Shown: positions 11,901 through 16,927 of the stretch, one piece after another | How the letters are laid out: every line of letters starts with the position of its first letter | Numbering within the stretch: position 1 is the stretch's first letter | Source of the DNA: Isohypsibius dastychi | Lineage: Eukaryota > Tardigrada > Eutardigrada > Parachela > Isohypsibiidae | Assembly (NCBI GenBank): GCA_034696485.1 | Contig: JAQIWT010000638.1 | Location: 1-16,927 of the forward strand | DNA length: 16,927 nt | Direction of reading: 5' to 3' | Translations under genes and position numbers: made by a program | Notes under the pieces: model-generated | The model's database searches: none | What the model was told of the DNA's origin: nothing | The model's input: only the letters and a program-made list of their open reading frames with translations

Positions 11901-12671
11901 TGTACCAGTAAGTTCTTGCTGACCGGAAGCCATTTTTTGTGGTTTCGTCCTAACAGTAATTTGAGATATTTTTTCCAAAAAGTCATTCGAAAATGTTGTC
12001 ATTTAGAGAAGACATGATTTACATTGAGCCAGGATCAGTTCAATTTATTTTTTGAAGCATTCATAAGTTCAAAATGTGGAACAAAATATCGTTGCTGAAA
12101 TCTGTCAATAGAAATTTTTTGAGCTCTGGATTTATTCTGTTTATTTATTCATTTTTCGACTTTGTGCAAATTTCCTGTGGCACAAATGTCTTCAAAATGT
12201 GCGCTTTCTCCATTAGTTTCCAACGAGATCGATTTATTTTCTCATTGGTAGGATGGTAAACATTATGAAATCACGTTACTTCCGGTTGCGCCTTGAAAAA
12301 GCATCTTTTCAAACTTGCTGTTCAGAATCGTATCCGGTTATTTTGCTCGGACTTTTGAGAGAAGATATTTACACAACACTTAATTTAACAAAGATGAATT
12401 ATTTCCGGAAGACAGCCCAGACCATACAGTTTTTTTGTCAGTTTGGAATCGAATTAAGTTTGAGAGTTTCAGTTTTCCTTCGCAAATCAGCCAATTATCG
12501 AAGAAAAATTTTGGTTAGGTTAAATTACTTGTTTCACATTACTTGTTGTCAGTTTCATTCGCTAAATAAACTTCCTTTTTGATGTCTGTTTCAGGTGACA
12601 ATCCATATCTTGGAATGCTCCAAGCTCGAAAACGCAACGCTCAGCGGTTCTACCATAGCAGCCTTCAATAA
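5908..12671 (+). CDS. CYTH: Cytohesin (ARNO/GRP1 family ARF-GEF: coiled coil, Sec7, PH), 4 coding exons
   Basis: Coding exons: 5908-6339, 7456-7821, 11523-11907, 12595-12671; 419 aa (human cytohesins are about 400). Role in the family: PIP3-recruited guanine nucleotide exchange factor for ARF1/ARF6 at the plasma membrane. Seen: Ser-rich start, coiled coil at about 32-70, then Sec7 at about 88-266 with [28 protein letters not shown] and [14 protein letters not shown], whose catalytic Glu is E176. The linker IPEDDGND is followed by a PH domain at about 284-393 ([47 protein letters not shown]). The C-tail [13 protein letters not shown] matches the family DPFYEMLAARKK. The PH loop carries two glycines (the diglycine form, high PIP3 affinity in mammals). 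Introns are 1,116, 3,701 and 687 bp; the second holds the repeat array. An upstream non-coding exon is likely. The family member number cannot be assigned. Confidence 0.95.
6549..6590. repeat. Two-copy 21-bp tandem repeat in cytohesin intron 1
   Basis: Units 6549-6569 and 6570-6590 share TCGCTTGAGTTCTTT and differ at only two positions after it. Confidence 0.8.
6656..6710. repeat. GATTAATT-type low-complexity repeat in cytohesin intron 1
   Basis: Imperfect reiteration of GATT, GATTAATT and TTGATTAA over about 55 bp. It is AT-rich simple sequence with no apparent coding or structural role. Confidence 0.8.
8143..8166. repeat. Palindrome with two ACCGGAAGT ETS-like sites
   Basis: ACCGGAAGT (8143-8151) and its reverse complement ACTTCCGGT (8158-8166) are separated by 6 nt. 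This gives a 9-bp-arm inverted repeat made of two consensus ETS-family sites facing each other, in cytohesin intron 2. Confidence 0.85.
8415..8455. repeat. Two adjacent hairpins with 3-nt purine loops
   Basis: Hairpin one is ACGTCGC-GAA-GCGACGT (8415-8431). Hairpin two is GGGTCGACC-GGA-GGTCGACCC (8435-8455). Both arms are perfect (7 and 9 bp) and are separated by TTT. Confidence 0.9.
8559..9190. repeat. Intron-2 array, unit A (diverged)
   Basis: It is related to the two identical units that follow: AGCATCAGG, GGAGACAATAACACGATGG, CTCACGATGACGTCACAC, CCTCCGCCGGAAAGGTCA, ATGTCACGTGATCGAGAGA and GGGGACT-GAATTTGAC are shared in order. It differs near its left end, where GTGTTATTGTCT (8662-8673) follows AGACAATAACAC (8624-8635) after only 26 nt, making a small 12-bp inverted repeat, and TGTCTAAA is then repeated. 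It ends with GAAGTGTTATTG at 9177-9188. Confidence 0.8.
9191..9768. repeat. Intron-2 array, unit B: first 578-bp identical tandem copy
   Basis: This block is repeated head-to-tail, and as far as I can read base for base, at 9769-10346 (offset 578). It contains AGACAATAACAC at 9246-9257, TGACGTCA at 9340-9347, and TCACGTGA at 9465-9472 and 9577-9584, and ends with GAAGTGTTAT at 9759-9768. Identity this high implies a very recent duplication, gene conversion or an assembly duplication. Confidence 0.93.
9769..10346. repeat. Intron-2 array, unit C: second 578-bp identical tandem copy
   Basis: Identical to 9191-9768. With the right-flanking TGTCT it forms a 528-bp segment (9824-10351) bounded by perfect 12-bp inverted ends, AGACAATAACAC and GTGTTATTGTCT. 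This suggests a transposon-derived (MITE-like) origin. No convincing target-site duplication is seen. Confidence 0.93.
10347..10800. repeat. Intron-2 array, unit D (diverged, left part missing)
   Basis: It lacks the AGCATCAGG/AGACAATAACAC left part and begins close to the CRE-like site TGACGTCA (10365-10372). It retains AATCGAATGACAT, TCACGTGA at 10490-10497 and 10602-10609, the GGGGACT-GAATTTG and CGATTTCTAAAGT blocks, and the right end GTGTTATTGTCT at 10787-10798. It is clearly more diverged from B/C than A is, but with the same spacing between palindromes. Confidence 0.8.
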
Positions 12672-12778
12672 TCTCCAGTTCTTCTTTTTTATCATCTGTG
12701 CCTTTAACTGTATATTTCTTCTTTTACAAATCCGGTTATACACAACTCAGATTATTCGTTATTTTTTTTGTACTTCTA
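12672..12778. other. Short tail-to-tail gap, cytohesin / SKP1-like gene
   Basis: Only 107 bp separates the two stop codons, so the 3' UTRs of the convergent genes must be very short or overlap. No canonical AATAAA is seen in either direction within it. Confidence 0.6.
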
Positions 12779-13653
12779 TCAATAATGTCTCAACACAAAA
12801 CTTCCACTAGAAGCTACAAGGCAGATCTGTTTTCCGCTTCGTTTTGATATCAGCGGCGTACTTCCAATTAAAACATCCACTCCATCAGAGTTCTGAACCA
12901 GTTCCTCCCAATTCACGACCAGTTTTCCTTCCGCACATTCCGACTGAATATCTCCGATGAGTTGGACGAACCCTTCCGCAAGGATATCAATTCCGAGGTA
13001 GTCCGCCGCCCGATATGTCTGCCAGATGCGAAGGAGTGCTTCGTGGGTAACTGGAACTGATGATGTCTGGTTGTTGGACCGGAAGTCAATGATTGAGAAA
13101 ATGAGCAGGACAAGAATGAAACGAGATTCTGGTTCTGTTGCTGCTGGTTCATGAGGGATGTTGTGGAACAGCCAATCTGCTACCTGGGACAACCAATATG
13201 AGTACCAGAGTCCAGTATGAGGAATCACAGGCTTTTGAAATGCAAACAAAAACGGAAGTGCACTGAAGTAACTTTTATAGCAAGCCGAATTCAGAATATA
13301 TGAAAATTATGTCATTTTCACGGAGAAAACTGCTGATTGGTTAGACTGAATTCCGCAGCTGCTAAATTGGAAATATCTTCATGGGACTTACGTGAGCAAA
13401 TGCCCAATGGGGAATATCGATCCAGTCTGGTACGACCATGATGGTTTCCTGTTCATTGTTGGAAGAGTTGTTGAGAGTTTCAGGGAAGCTCTCTAGATAA
13501 TGTCGTACTCCTGAAGACATCTGAAAAATGCAAATAGGTTGTGATCTAGTGGCATCTGATAGGAATTCATTGAAGTGCCACCGATTGTACCTTTCTGGCG
13601 AGTTCCAGAGGGAAACATACTTTGTTCCCGTGAATCGAGATGAAGAAAGGCAT
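12779..13653 (-). CDS. Divergent SKP1-like / BTB-fold protein, 3 exons
   Basis: Exons in coding order: 13653-13591, 13520-13392, 13183-12779; 198 aa. SKP1 proteins link F-box proteins to CUL1 ubiquitin ligase. Seen: ISIHGNKVCFPLELARKMSS corresponds to the SKP1 opening (SSDGEIFEVDVEIAKQS). IPHWAFAHVADWLFHN spans the exon 2/3 junction and aligns with VNAAILKKVIQWCTHH. LLRIWQTYRAADYLGIDIL aligns with LFELILAANYLDIKGLL. The C-terminal F-box-binding helices of SKP1 are not recognisable, so partner choice may differ; an elongin-C-like or other BTB adaptor is possible. A hydrophobic, pyrimidine-rich block at 13122-13057 is exactly 66 nt, has GT and AG ends and is in frame, so it may be an intron; the product would then be 176 aa. 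An acceptor-like CTCAG lies 19 nt before the ATG. Confidence 0.6.
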
Positions 13654-13746
13654 TGCGAGTGAGTTGGTGGTGCTGAGGAAAAGGCGGAAGAAAACGATTT
13701 ACAGTGGATTCAGTGCTCGCGTTTTACTTTTTTTGTCTCCCCTCAA

Positions 13747-13755
13747 GGGGGGGGG
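13747..13755. repeat. G9 homopolymer tract
   Basis: Nine consecutive G residues on the + strand, a few bases beyond the end of the PH-exon pseudogene fragment. Confidence 0.95.
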
Positions 13756-13952
13756 ACCATCACTCGTATTCAGGGTTCTTTTGTAGTCGGACTGAAAAAA
13801 TAGTAAAGGACGCTGTAATTATGGGGATTTCGCTAGACCGGGAAAACAATCACGCATATTTTGAGAAATTTAGGACGCGGGATTTGACTCGAGTCGACAT
13901 GGAGATCAGACTGCGCGTTCTCGCTTAATTGCAATCACGCATTTCAAGTCAT

Positions 13953-13967
13953 CCCCCCCCCCCCCCC
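13953..13967. repeat. C15 homopolymer tract
   Basis: Fifteen consecutive C residues, the longest run in the window, inside the 377-bp inverted-repeat element. Confidence 0.95.
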
Positions 13968-14000
13968 ACGCTGTACACAAACCCCATCGTGATAGACTGG

Positions 14001-14035
14001 ACGTGCGACCATTTGGAGCTCAGGTGGTCGCACGT
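14001..14035. repeat. Internal hairpin of the 377-bp element
   Basis: ACGTGCGACCA (14001-14011) and TGGTCGCACGT (14025-14035) form a perfect 11-bp stem with a 13-nt loop. Confidence 0.9.
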
Positions 14036-14282
14036 TTCAAGCCACTTTTCGTGACAGCTTGCCGCGATGTCATCTCACATTGAAGTGGGGTGTCGGCAGC
14101 CAATCAAAATCGCGGATTCGCGTTTCGAAAAACTATATTCCGAAATGTGCGTGATCGTCCTCAAAAACGATACCCCCTGGCTAAGCGCAATCCTTATATT
14201 CAACACGAACCAGCGGTATTTCCAGCTCTTGTATTTTCCGCATTGTTTCCAGAAATACTTTTCCGTCGTCTTCCAGAACGAA

Positions 14283-14296
14283 GGGGGGGGGGGGGG
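14283..14296. repeat. G14 homopolymer tract
   Basis: Fourteen consecutive G residues on the + strand, directly abutting the 5' end of the antisense PH-exon copy. Confidence 0.95.
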
Positions 14297-14997
14297 ACAG
14301 GTGTAAGGTGTCAGGTGTCAGTTGGAGTCTTTGATATTCTGTGATAATGCTCGAAGTCAATGCCTGAAGACGAAAAACGTGCGCTTCGAACAGTTTGAAA
14401 TTCTACGGTTCTGCGACTAAAAATTAATATGTTACTACGAGCTTAGATTTTGATTGCTGAATCGAGCAGAACTGTCTAACTTTTCCGTTACCCAGCCGTG
14501 GTGGATACATGTCTTGGAAACAAGTTTGTTGACAGCAAGAGGAGGCACATGGAGTGACCGTTTACGTGCACTTCCGCGACTGGTGGTGCGATCAAGCTCA
14601 ACCAGCTGCACTTGGAAGTCTCTCATCAACATGCTTCATAGAAAGGTGCCAGACGCCGAACCTTTAGTCGAACTCTTCACATTGAAGAACCGCTGTATTG
14701 GAGCTGTGGACGACGTGATAAGACAGCGTGGGCTAGGTGCTGATGACCTTTTGAAAATGTGTCGGCCCTCGATTTGGCGGATGATTTCGCTCGACGTCGA
14801 CCAGTTTTCTAGCAGCTACCTTTCTGAAGCGGTTTGTTTTGTCAGTTTGCCGGTGTTTTGGGAACGAACAGCTATTATTTTTTGCCAGGATTTCATGTAG
14901 TTGACCCGTGTCGAATTAAAAAAGAAAAAGCGAAAGTTAAGCTGTTCATCAGCTGATAAGCTGTTGCTGGCAAACAAGCGTTTACCAGCGTCTGCGT
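14297..14997. other. Unassigned stretch with one longer open frame
   Basis: A + strand frame is open from about 14457 to 14900 (about 148 codons) but has no ATG until 14630, and its translation resembles no family I know. A GTTTGT donor-like site lies at about 14832. It could be an internal exon, a decayed gene or chance. The short repeat GGTGTCAGGTGTCA lies near 14306. I see no other feature here. Confidence 0.3.
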
Positions 14998-15036
14998 TTT
15001 TATACGACATGCCGCGGAGCGGCATGTCGTATAAAA
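14998..15036. repeat. Perfect 18-bp-arm hairpin with GGA loop
   Basis: TTTTATACGACATGCCGC (14998-15015), loop GGA (15016-15018), GCGGCATGTCGTATAAAA (15019-15036). All 18 base pairs match. It lies 60 bp beyond the donor of the duplicated SKP1-like first exon. Confidence 0.95.
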
Positions 15037-15096
15037 GTGGTAGAGTGTGATCAACTGACATCTTATGAGGAAGAATGAACATACGATCAGGTTTAC

Positions 15097-15159
15097 CTTC
15101 CTCGAGACTTCCAGCGGGAAACTCACTTTCTTGCAGTGAATTGAGATGGAAAAAGACAT
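15097..15159 (-). CDS. Second copy of the SKP1-like first exon (alternative first exon or gene remnant)
   Basis: The minus strand from ATG at 15159 encodes MSFSISIHCKKVSFPLEVSRK and ends at AAG followed by donor GTAAAC. The true first exon of the SKP1-like gene at 13653-13591 encodes MPFFISIHGNKVCFPLELARK and ends AAG|GTACAA. Both are exactly 63 nt, phase 0, about 49 of 63 nt identical by hand count, and 14 of 21 residues identical. The flanking introns and upstream sequence do not align, which suggests coding constraint. It lies 1.5 kb upstream on the same strand and could splice in frame to exon 2 at 13520. I found no second or third exon of its own nearby, so otherwise it is the remnant of a tandem duplicate. 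Confidence 0.5.
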
Positions 15160-15274
15160 TGCATGGGAATTCGCGGAGAAGAATGGAGGAGTGATCAAAA
15201 ACCTGACGACTGGTGTTTGCACTTCGCATGCTCATCGTGACAAGTGAGTGAAAACAGACACCCTGAGGTCCAAT

Positions 15275-15424
15275 TGGGAGGACGCGATTTTGCGTGACTG
15301 GAAAATGGAGGTTGGAAGTGTAGGTTGATTTACGAGTTTAAGACTGGCTGCATACAGGAAAAGGCTTTATCCAACCTACACCTTAAACCTCCACTTTGCG
15401 AACCCGCAAAATCGCGTTCTCCCA
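15275..15424. mobile_element. 150-bp fold-back element (MITE-like)
   Basis: Arms of about 54 nt (15274-15327 and 15372-15425) are inverted copies, 44 of 54 positions identical by hand count. The outer ends read TGGGAGGACGCGATTTTGCG and, reversed from the right, TGGGAGAACGCGATTTTGCG. The unpaired centre is about 44 nt. AAT at 15272-15274 and again at 15425-15427 is a likely 3-bp target duplication. There is no coding capacity. Confidence 0.8.
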
Positions 15425-15427
15425 AAT

Positions 15428-16060
15428 GTGACTTTGGTGGGCCACTTTTGGGCCTGGCCCAAATCTGAATGTCTGCGAGCATCCAGAAAAATGTGACTTT
15501 AGTGAACTTCTTCTTGGTTTAGTGTTCTTCTACCAGCTGTGTTTTAAAAAGCCCATACGTAGCTCCTGCTTATTGGGTCAACCGCTTATCAGGGATAAAC
15601 AACAACGCATAAACCAAACTAGAACATTCACGAAAAACGCTTCGCAAACGGAAATTTCTCGGTGTCTGCCTTCGGAGGGTGTGATTGTTTCTTTCTGCAA
15701 TATGACATACGTGTCATTGCTCCACATGAATATGCTTTTGCTGCACCTGTAATCTGGCTTAGCACAAATATTATTGTTTCGCACAAAAGCATAGATATTT
15801 GATTTTGTTATCAAATGTTCTGAATTATCTCATTATACCGGAGTAAGAAGCATTTGTGACCAAAACAGAAACTGATAATGAAGTCGGTCGTTATTCCTGG
15901 ACTTTAACTGGCATGAAACTGATAACTTCTGGTGTAGTCAAACTTTCTTCGTCTTCGCTGCTTACATAGCGTTTGCAACCGCTTCTGACTTTCATTGTTA
16001 AACATTCAAGACGTTTCAGCGCTTCTTTTGATACGTTTCACTGGTTTCAACAAATCTGCC
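15428..16060. other. Intergenic region upstream of the Ly6-type gene
   Basis: No gene is recognised. A short direct repeat AAATGTGACTTT lies near 15424 and 15490. The 3' end should hold the Ly6-type promoter; a pyrimidine-rich GTTTCAG acceptor-like site ends at 16019, 41 nt before its ATG. Confidence 0.5.
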
Positions 16061-16711
16061 ATGACCGTCCATCCATTCATTACGTTTATCGTTGTGGCGG
16101 TGGCATCAATGAGTACTGGTACAGTAATATATGTCCGTCATTCAATCAAGAAAGTGAAGCAAATCAGAAGACTGACTTCGTGTTTTTAGCTTCAGCTTTA
16201 AAATGCAACACATGTAACAATATTGTGTCCAACAAATTCGGCGTTTGTAGCCAGACATCGGGTTATAACAGCTTTTCCTGCCCTTCAAATCCAAAGTTCT
16301 GCTTGAAAGCAAACGGTTATTTCAGTGTTCAAAACGACGCGTCTGTTTCTGGTAAGAACATCAGACATAACCGTACTGCAGAACCAGCCATTTACACCAG
16401 TTGTTGACTTATTAGGAGGGGAGAATGTAGGCCAGGGGCCGCTGCGCGATTGTGCAGAGGATTCGTACCTCGAATTTTTCTTAGGTGATGCATCCTTGGC
16501 AAAACGTGGTTGTTTCGAAAAATCTGTCTCTGAAAACTTGACAAAATTCATAAATCCTGATGGCACCTCACCGTTTGTGACATTCCACGGCACTGTCTGT
16601 CTCTGCAATTTTTGGAACTGCAACAATGCAAACGGAGTGAAACCAACGGCTATGATTTTGATTCCTGTTATTTTCTCGATATTCAAGAGGTTCAATTCGG
16701 CTTTCAACTAA
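16061..16711 (+). CDS. Secreted/GPI-anchored Ly6/uPAR (LU domain) protein, 3 exons
   Basis: Exons: 16061-16112, 16190-16351, 16416-16711; introns are 77 and 64 bp; 169 aa. Seen: an N-terminal signal peptide (FITFIVVAVASM, with likely cleavage after TSA), a mature domain starting LKCNTC, and ten cysteines in the order expected of a three-finger LU domain. The domain closes with VCLCNFWNCNNANG, the family CxC-x4-CN signature. A hydrophobic C-terminal stretch (AMILIPVIFSIF) suggests cleavage for a GPI anchor near the NNANG block. Family members are extracellular modulators of receptors and channels or adhesion proteins; the partner here cannot be told. The first junction joins A|CT and the second G|GA, both in frame. 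The specific orthologue is not recognised. Confidence 0.8.
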
Positions 16712-16927
16712 TTATGCTTGACCCTTGATGAATTTCGATAACTCTATTTCTGATCAGTCAGCCAAAGTTCCGTGTTTGCTCAATGATTCTTTCGATTCGT
16801 AGCTGTCATGAAACTTGGCAGATTCAGCGATCAAGCTTCCATCACTGTTACTAGGGGTCCCGAAACTTCACCAGACTTCACCAGACTAAAAAATCACTAG
16901 ACTCGCCAGCGTAGTGACTAATTTCGA
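16712..16927. other. Downstream flank of the Ly6-type gene
   Basis: No coding feature is seen. The interval holds the presumed 3' UTR without a clear AATAAA. A 10-bp tandem pair ACTTCACCAG lies at 16865-16874 and 16875-16884. Confidence 0.6.

Larger units (their letters stand above)
13821..14197. mobile_element. 377-bp non-autonomous inverted-repeat element (MITE-like)
   Basis: Ends read ATGGGGATTTCGCTAGACC (left) and, on the reverse strand from the right, ATAAGGATTGCGCTTAGCC. Imperfect inverted similarity continues inward (CAATCACGCATATTT / CGATCACGCACATTT, then GCGGGATTTGA / CGCGATTTTGA). It is flanked by ATT at 13818-13820 and 14198-14200. Removing the element and one ATT rejoins the PH-exon copy exactly as the parent exon predicts, which fixes both borders. 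It encodes no transposase and contains a C15 run and an 11-bp-arm hairpin. Confidence 0.8.
13774..14281 (-). pseudogene. Broken antisense copy of part of the cytohesin PH exon
   Basis: Read on the minus strand, 14278-14201 resembles the start of cytohesin exon 3. It has LEDDGK (parent PEDDGN), a gap of about 39 nt relative to the parent, then YFWKQCGKYKSWKYRWFVLN (parent [20 protein letters not shown]). The text resumes at 13820-13774 with NYSVLYYFFSPTTKEP (parent [16 protein letters not shown]) followed by a stop. Between the halves sits a 377-bp inserted element (13821-14197). The parent is 11527-11688 on the opposite strand, about 2.5 kb away. The copy has no start, lacks the rest of PH and all of Sec7, and ends in a stop, so it is non-functional. 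Both ends lie beside G tracts. Confidence 0.85.

Noticed and set aside
11547-12002. 151-codon open frame on the minus strand across the PH region
   Set aside because: It is antisense to the cytohesin PH exon, whose family match, splice sites and phase are clear. The apparent protein similarity to frames near 13800 and 14200 is explained by the antisense PH-exon copy.
13184-13262. Alternative acceptor at 13263 for exon 3 of the SKP1-like gene
   Set aside because: Joining there shifts the frame to a stop unless a further intron is invoked. The acceptor at 13184 keeps phase and gives a gapless match to the SKP1 helix.
14067-14344. Two overlapping + strand frames of 79 and 84 codons
   Set aside because: They run through the inverted-repeat element, the antisense side of the PH pseudogene and the G14 tract; they are low-complexity by-products.
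15059-15096. Possible second exon beginning ATGTCAG after the copied first exon
   Set aside because: The implied intron would be only 35 bp with a poor CATAAG acceptor, and the peptide similarity to the real exon 2 is weak.
14816-15235. 139-codon minus-strand frame across the duplicated first exon
   Set aside because: It is in a different frame from the conserved 21-residue exon and reads through the perfect hairpin, so it is probably chance.
1-16927. CRISPR arrays, tRNA, rRNA and integrase-type mobile elements
   Set aside because: No regularly spaced repeat-spacer pattern, tRNA B-box with matching cloverleaf, rRNA core or transposase/integrase motif was recognised. The only regular repeats are the 578-bp array units.

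Overview
The window is metazoan nuclear DNA. Genes are split by GT-AG introns, several only 56-94 bp long, with pyrimidine-rich, often TTTCAG-like acceptors. The recognisable proteins are animal families: TMEM97, a KCTD10/13/TNFAIP1 adaptor, cytohesin and a Ly6/uPAR-type protein. Short introns, long C/G homopolymer tracts and a divergent SKP1-like gene fit a compact invertebrate genome, possibly ecdysozoan, but the sequence does not fix the taxon. No prokaryotic operon, CRISPR array, rRNA or tRNA was recognised.

Layout: 1-1404 is non-coding. 1405-2726 (+) is a four-exon TMEM97/sigma-2 receptor gene. 3577-5476 (-) is a six-exon BACURD-type KCTD gene, tail-to-tail with TMEM97. 5477-5907 is a shared, divergent promoter region. 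5908-12671 (+) is a four-coding-exon cytohesin (Sec7 + PH). Its second intron (7822-11522, 3.7 kb) carries an array of related repeat units, two of which are identical 578-bp tandem copies. 12779-13653 (-) is a three-exon divergent SKP1/BTB-fold gene, tail-to-tail with cytohesin. 13654-15096 is a mobile-element-rich stretch. It holds a broken antisense copy of part of the cytohesin PH exon, itself interrupted by a 377-bp inverted-repeat element with a 3-bp target duplication, and a perfect 18-bp-arm hairpin. At 15097-15159 (-) lies a second copy of the SKP1-like first exon. A 150-bp fold-back element follows at 15275-15424. 16061-16711 (+) is a three-exon secreted, probably GPI-anchored Ly6/uPAR protein.

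Functional links are loose, as expected in an animal genome. KCTD10-type proteins are CUL3 adaptors and SKP1-fold proteins usually serve CUL1 complexes, so two ubiquitin-ligase adaptor types flank the ARF activator cytohesin. No operon-like logic is evident. The most notable material is non-coding: the intronic array with a CRE-like site and CACGTG palindromes at fixed spacing, an over-represented ACCGGAAGT word, and the nested insertion inside a duplicated PH exon.
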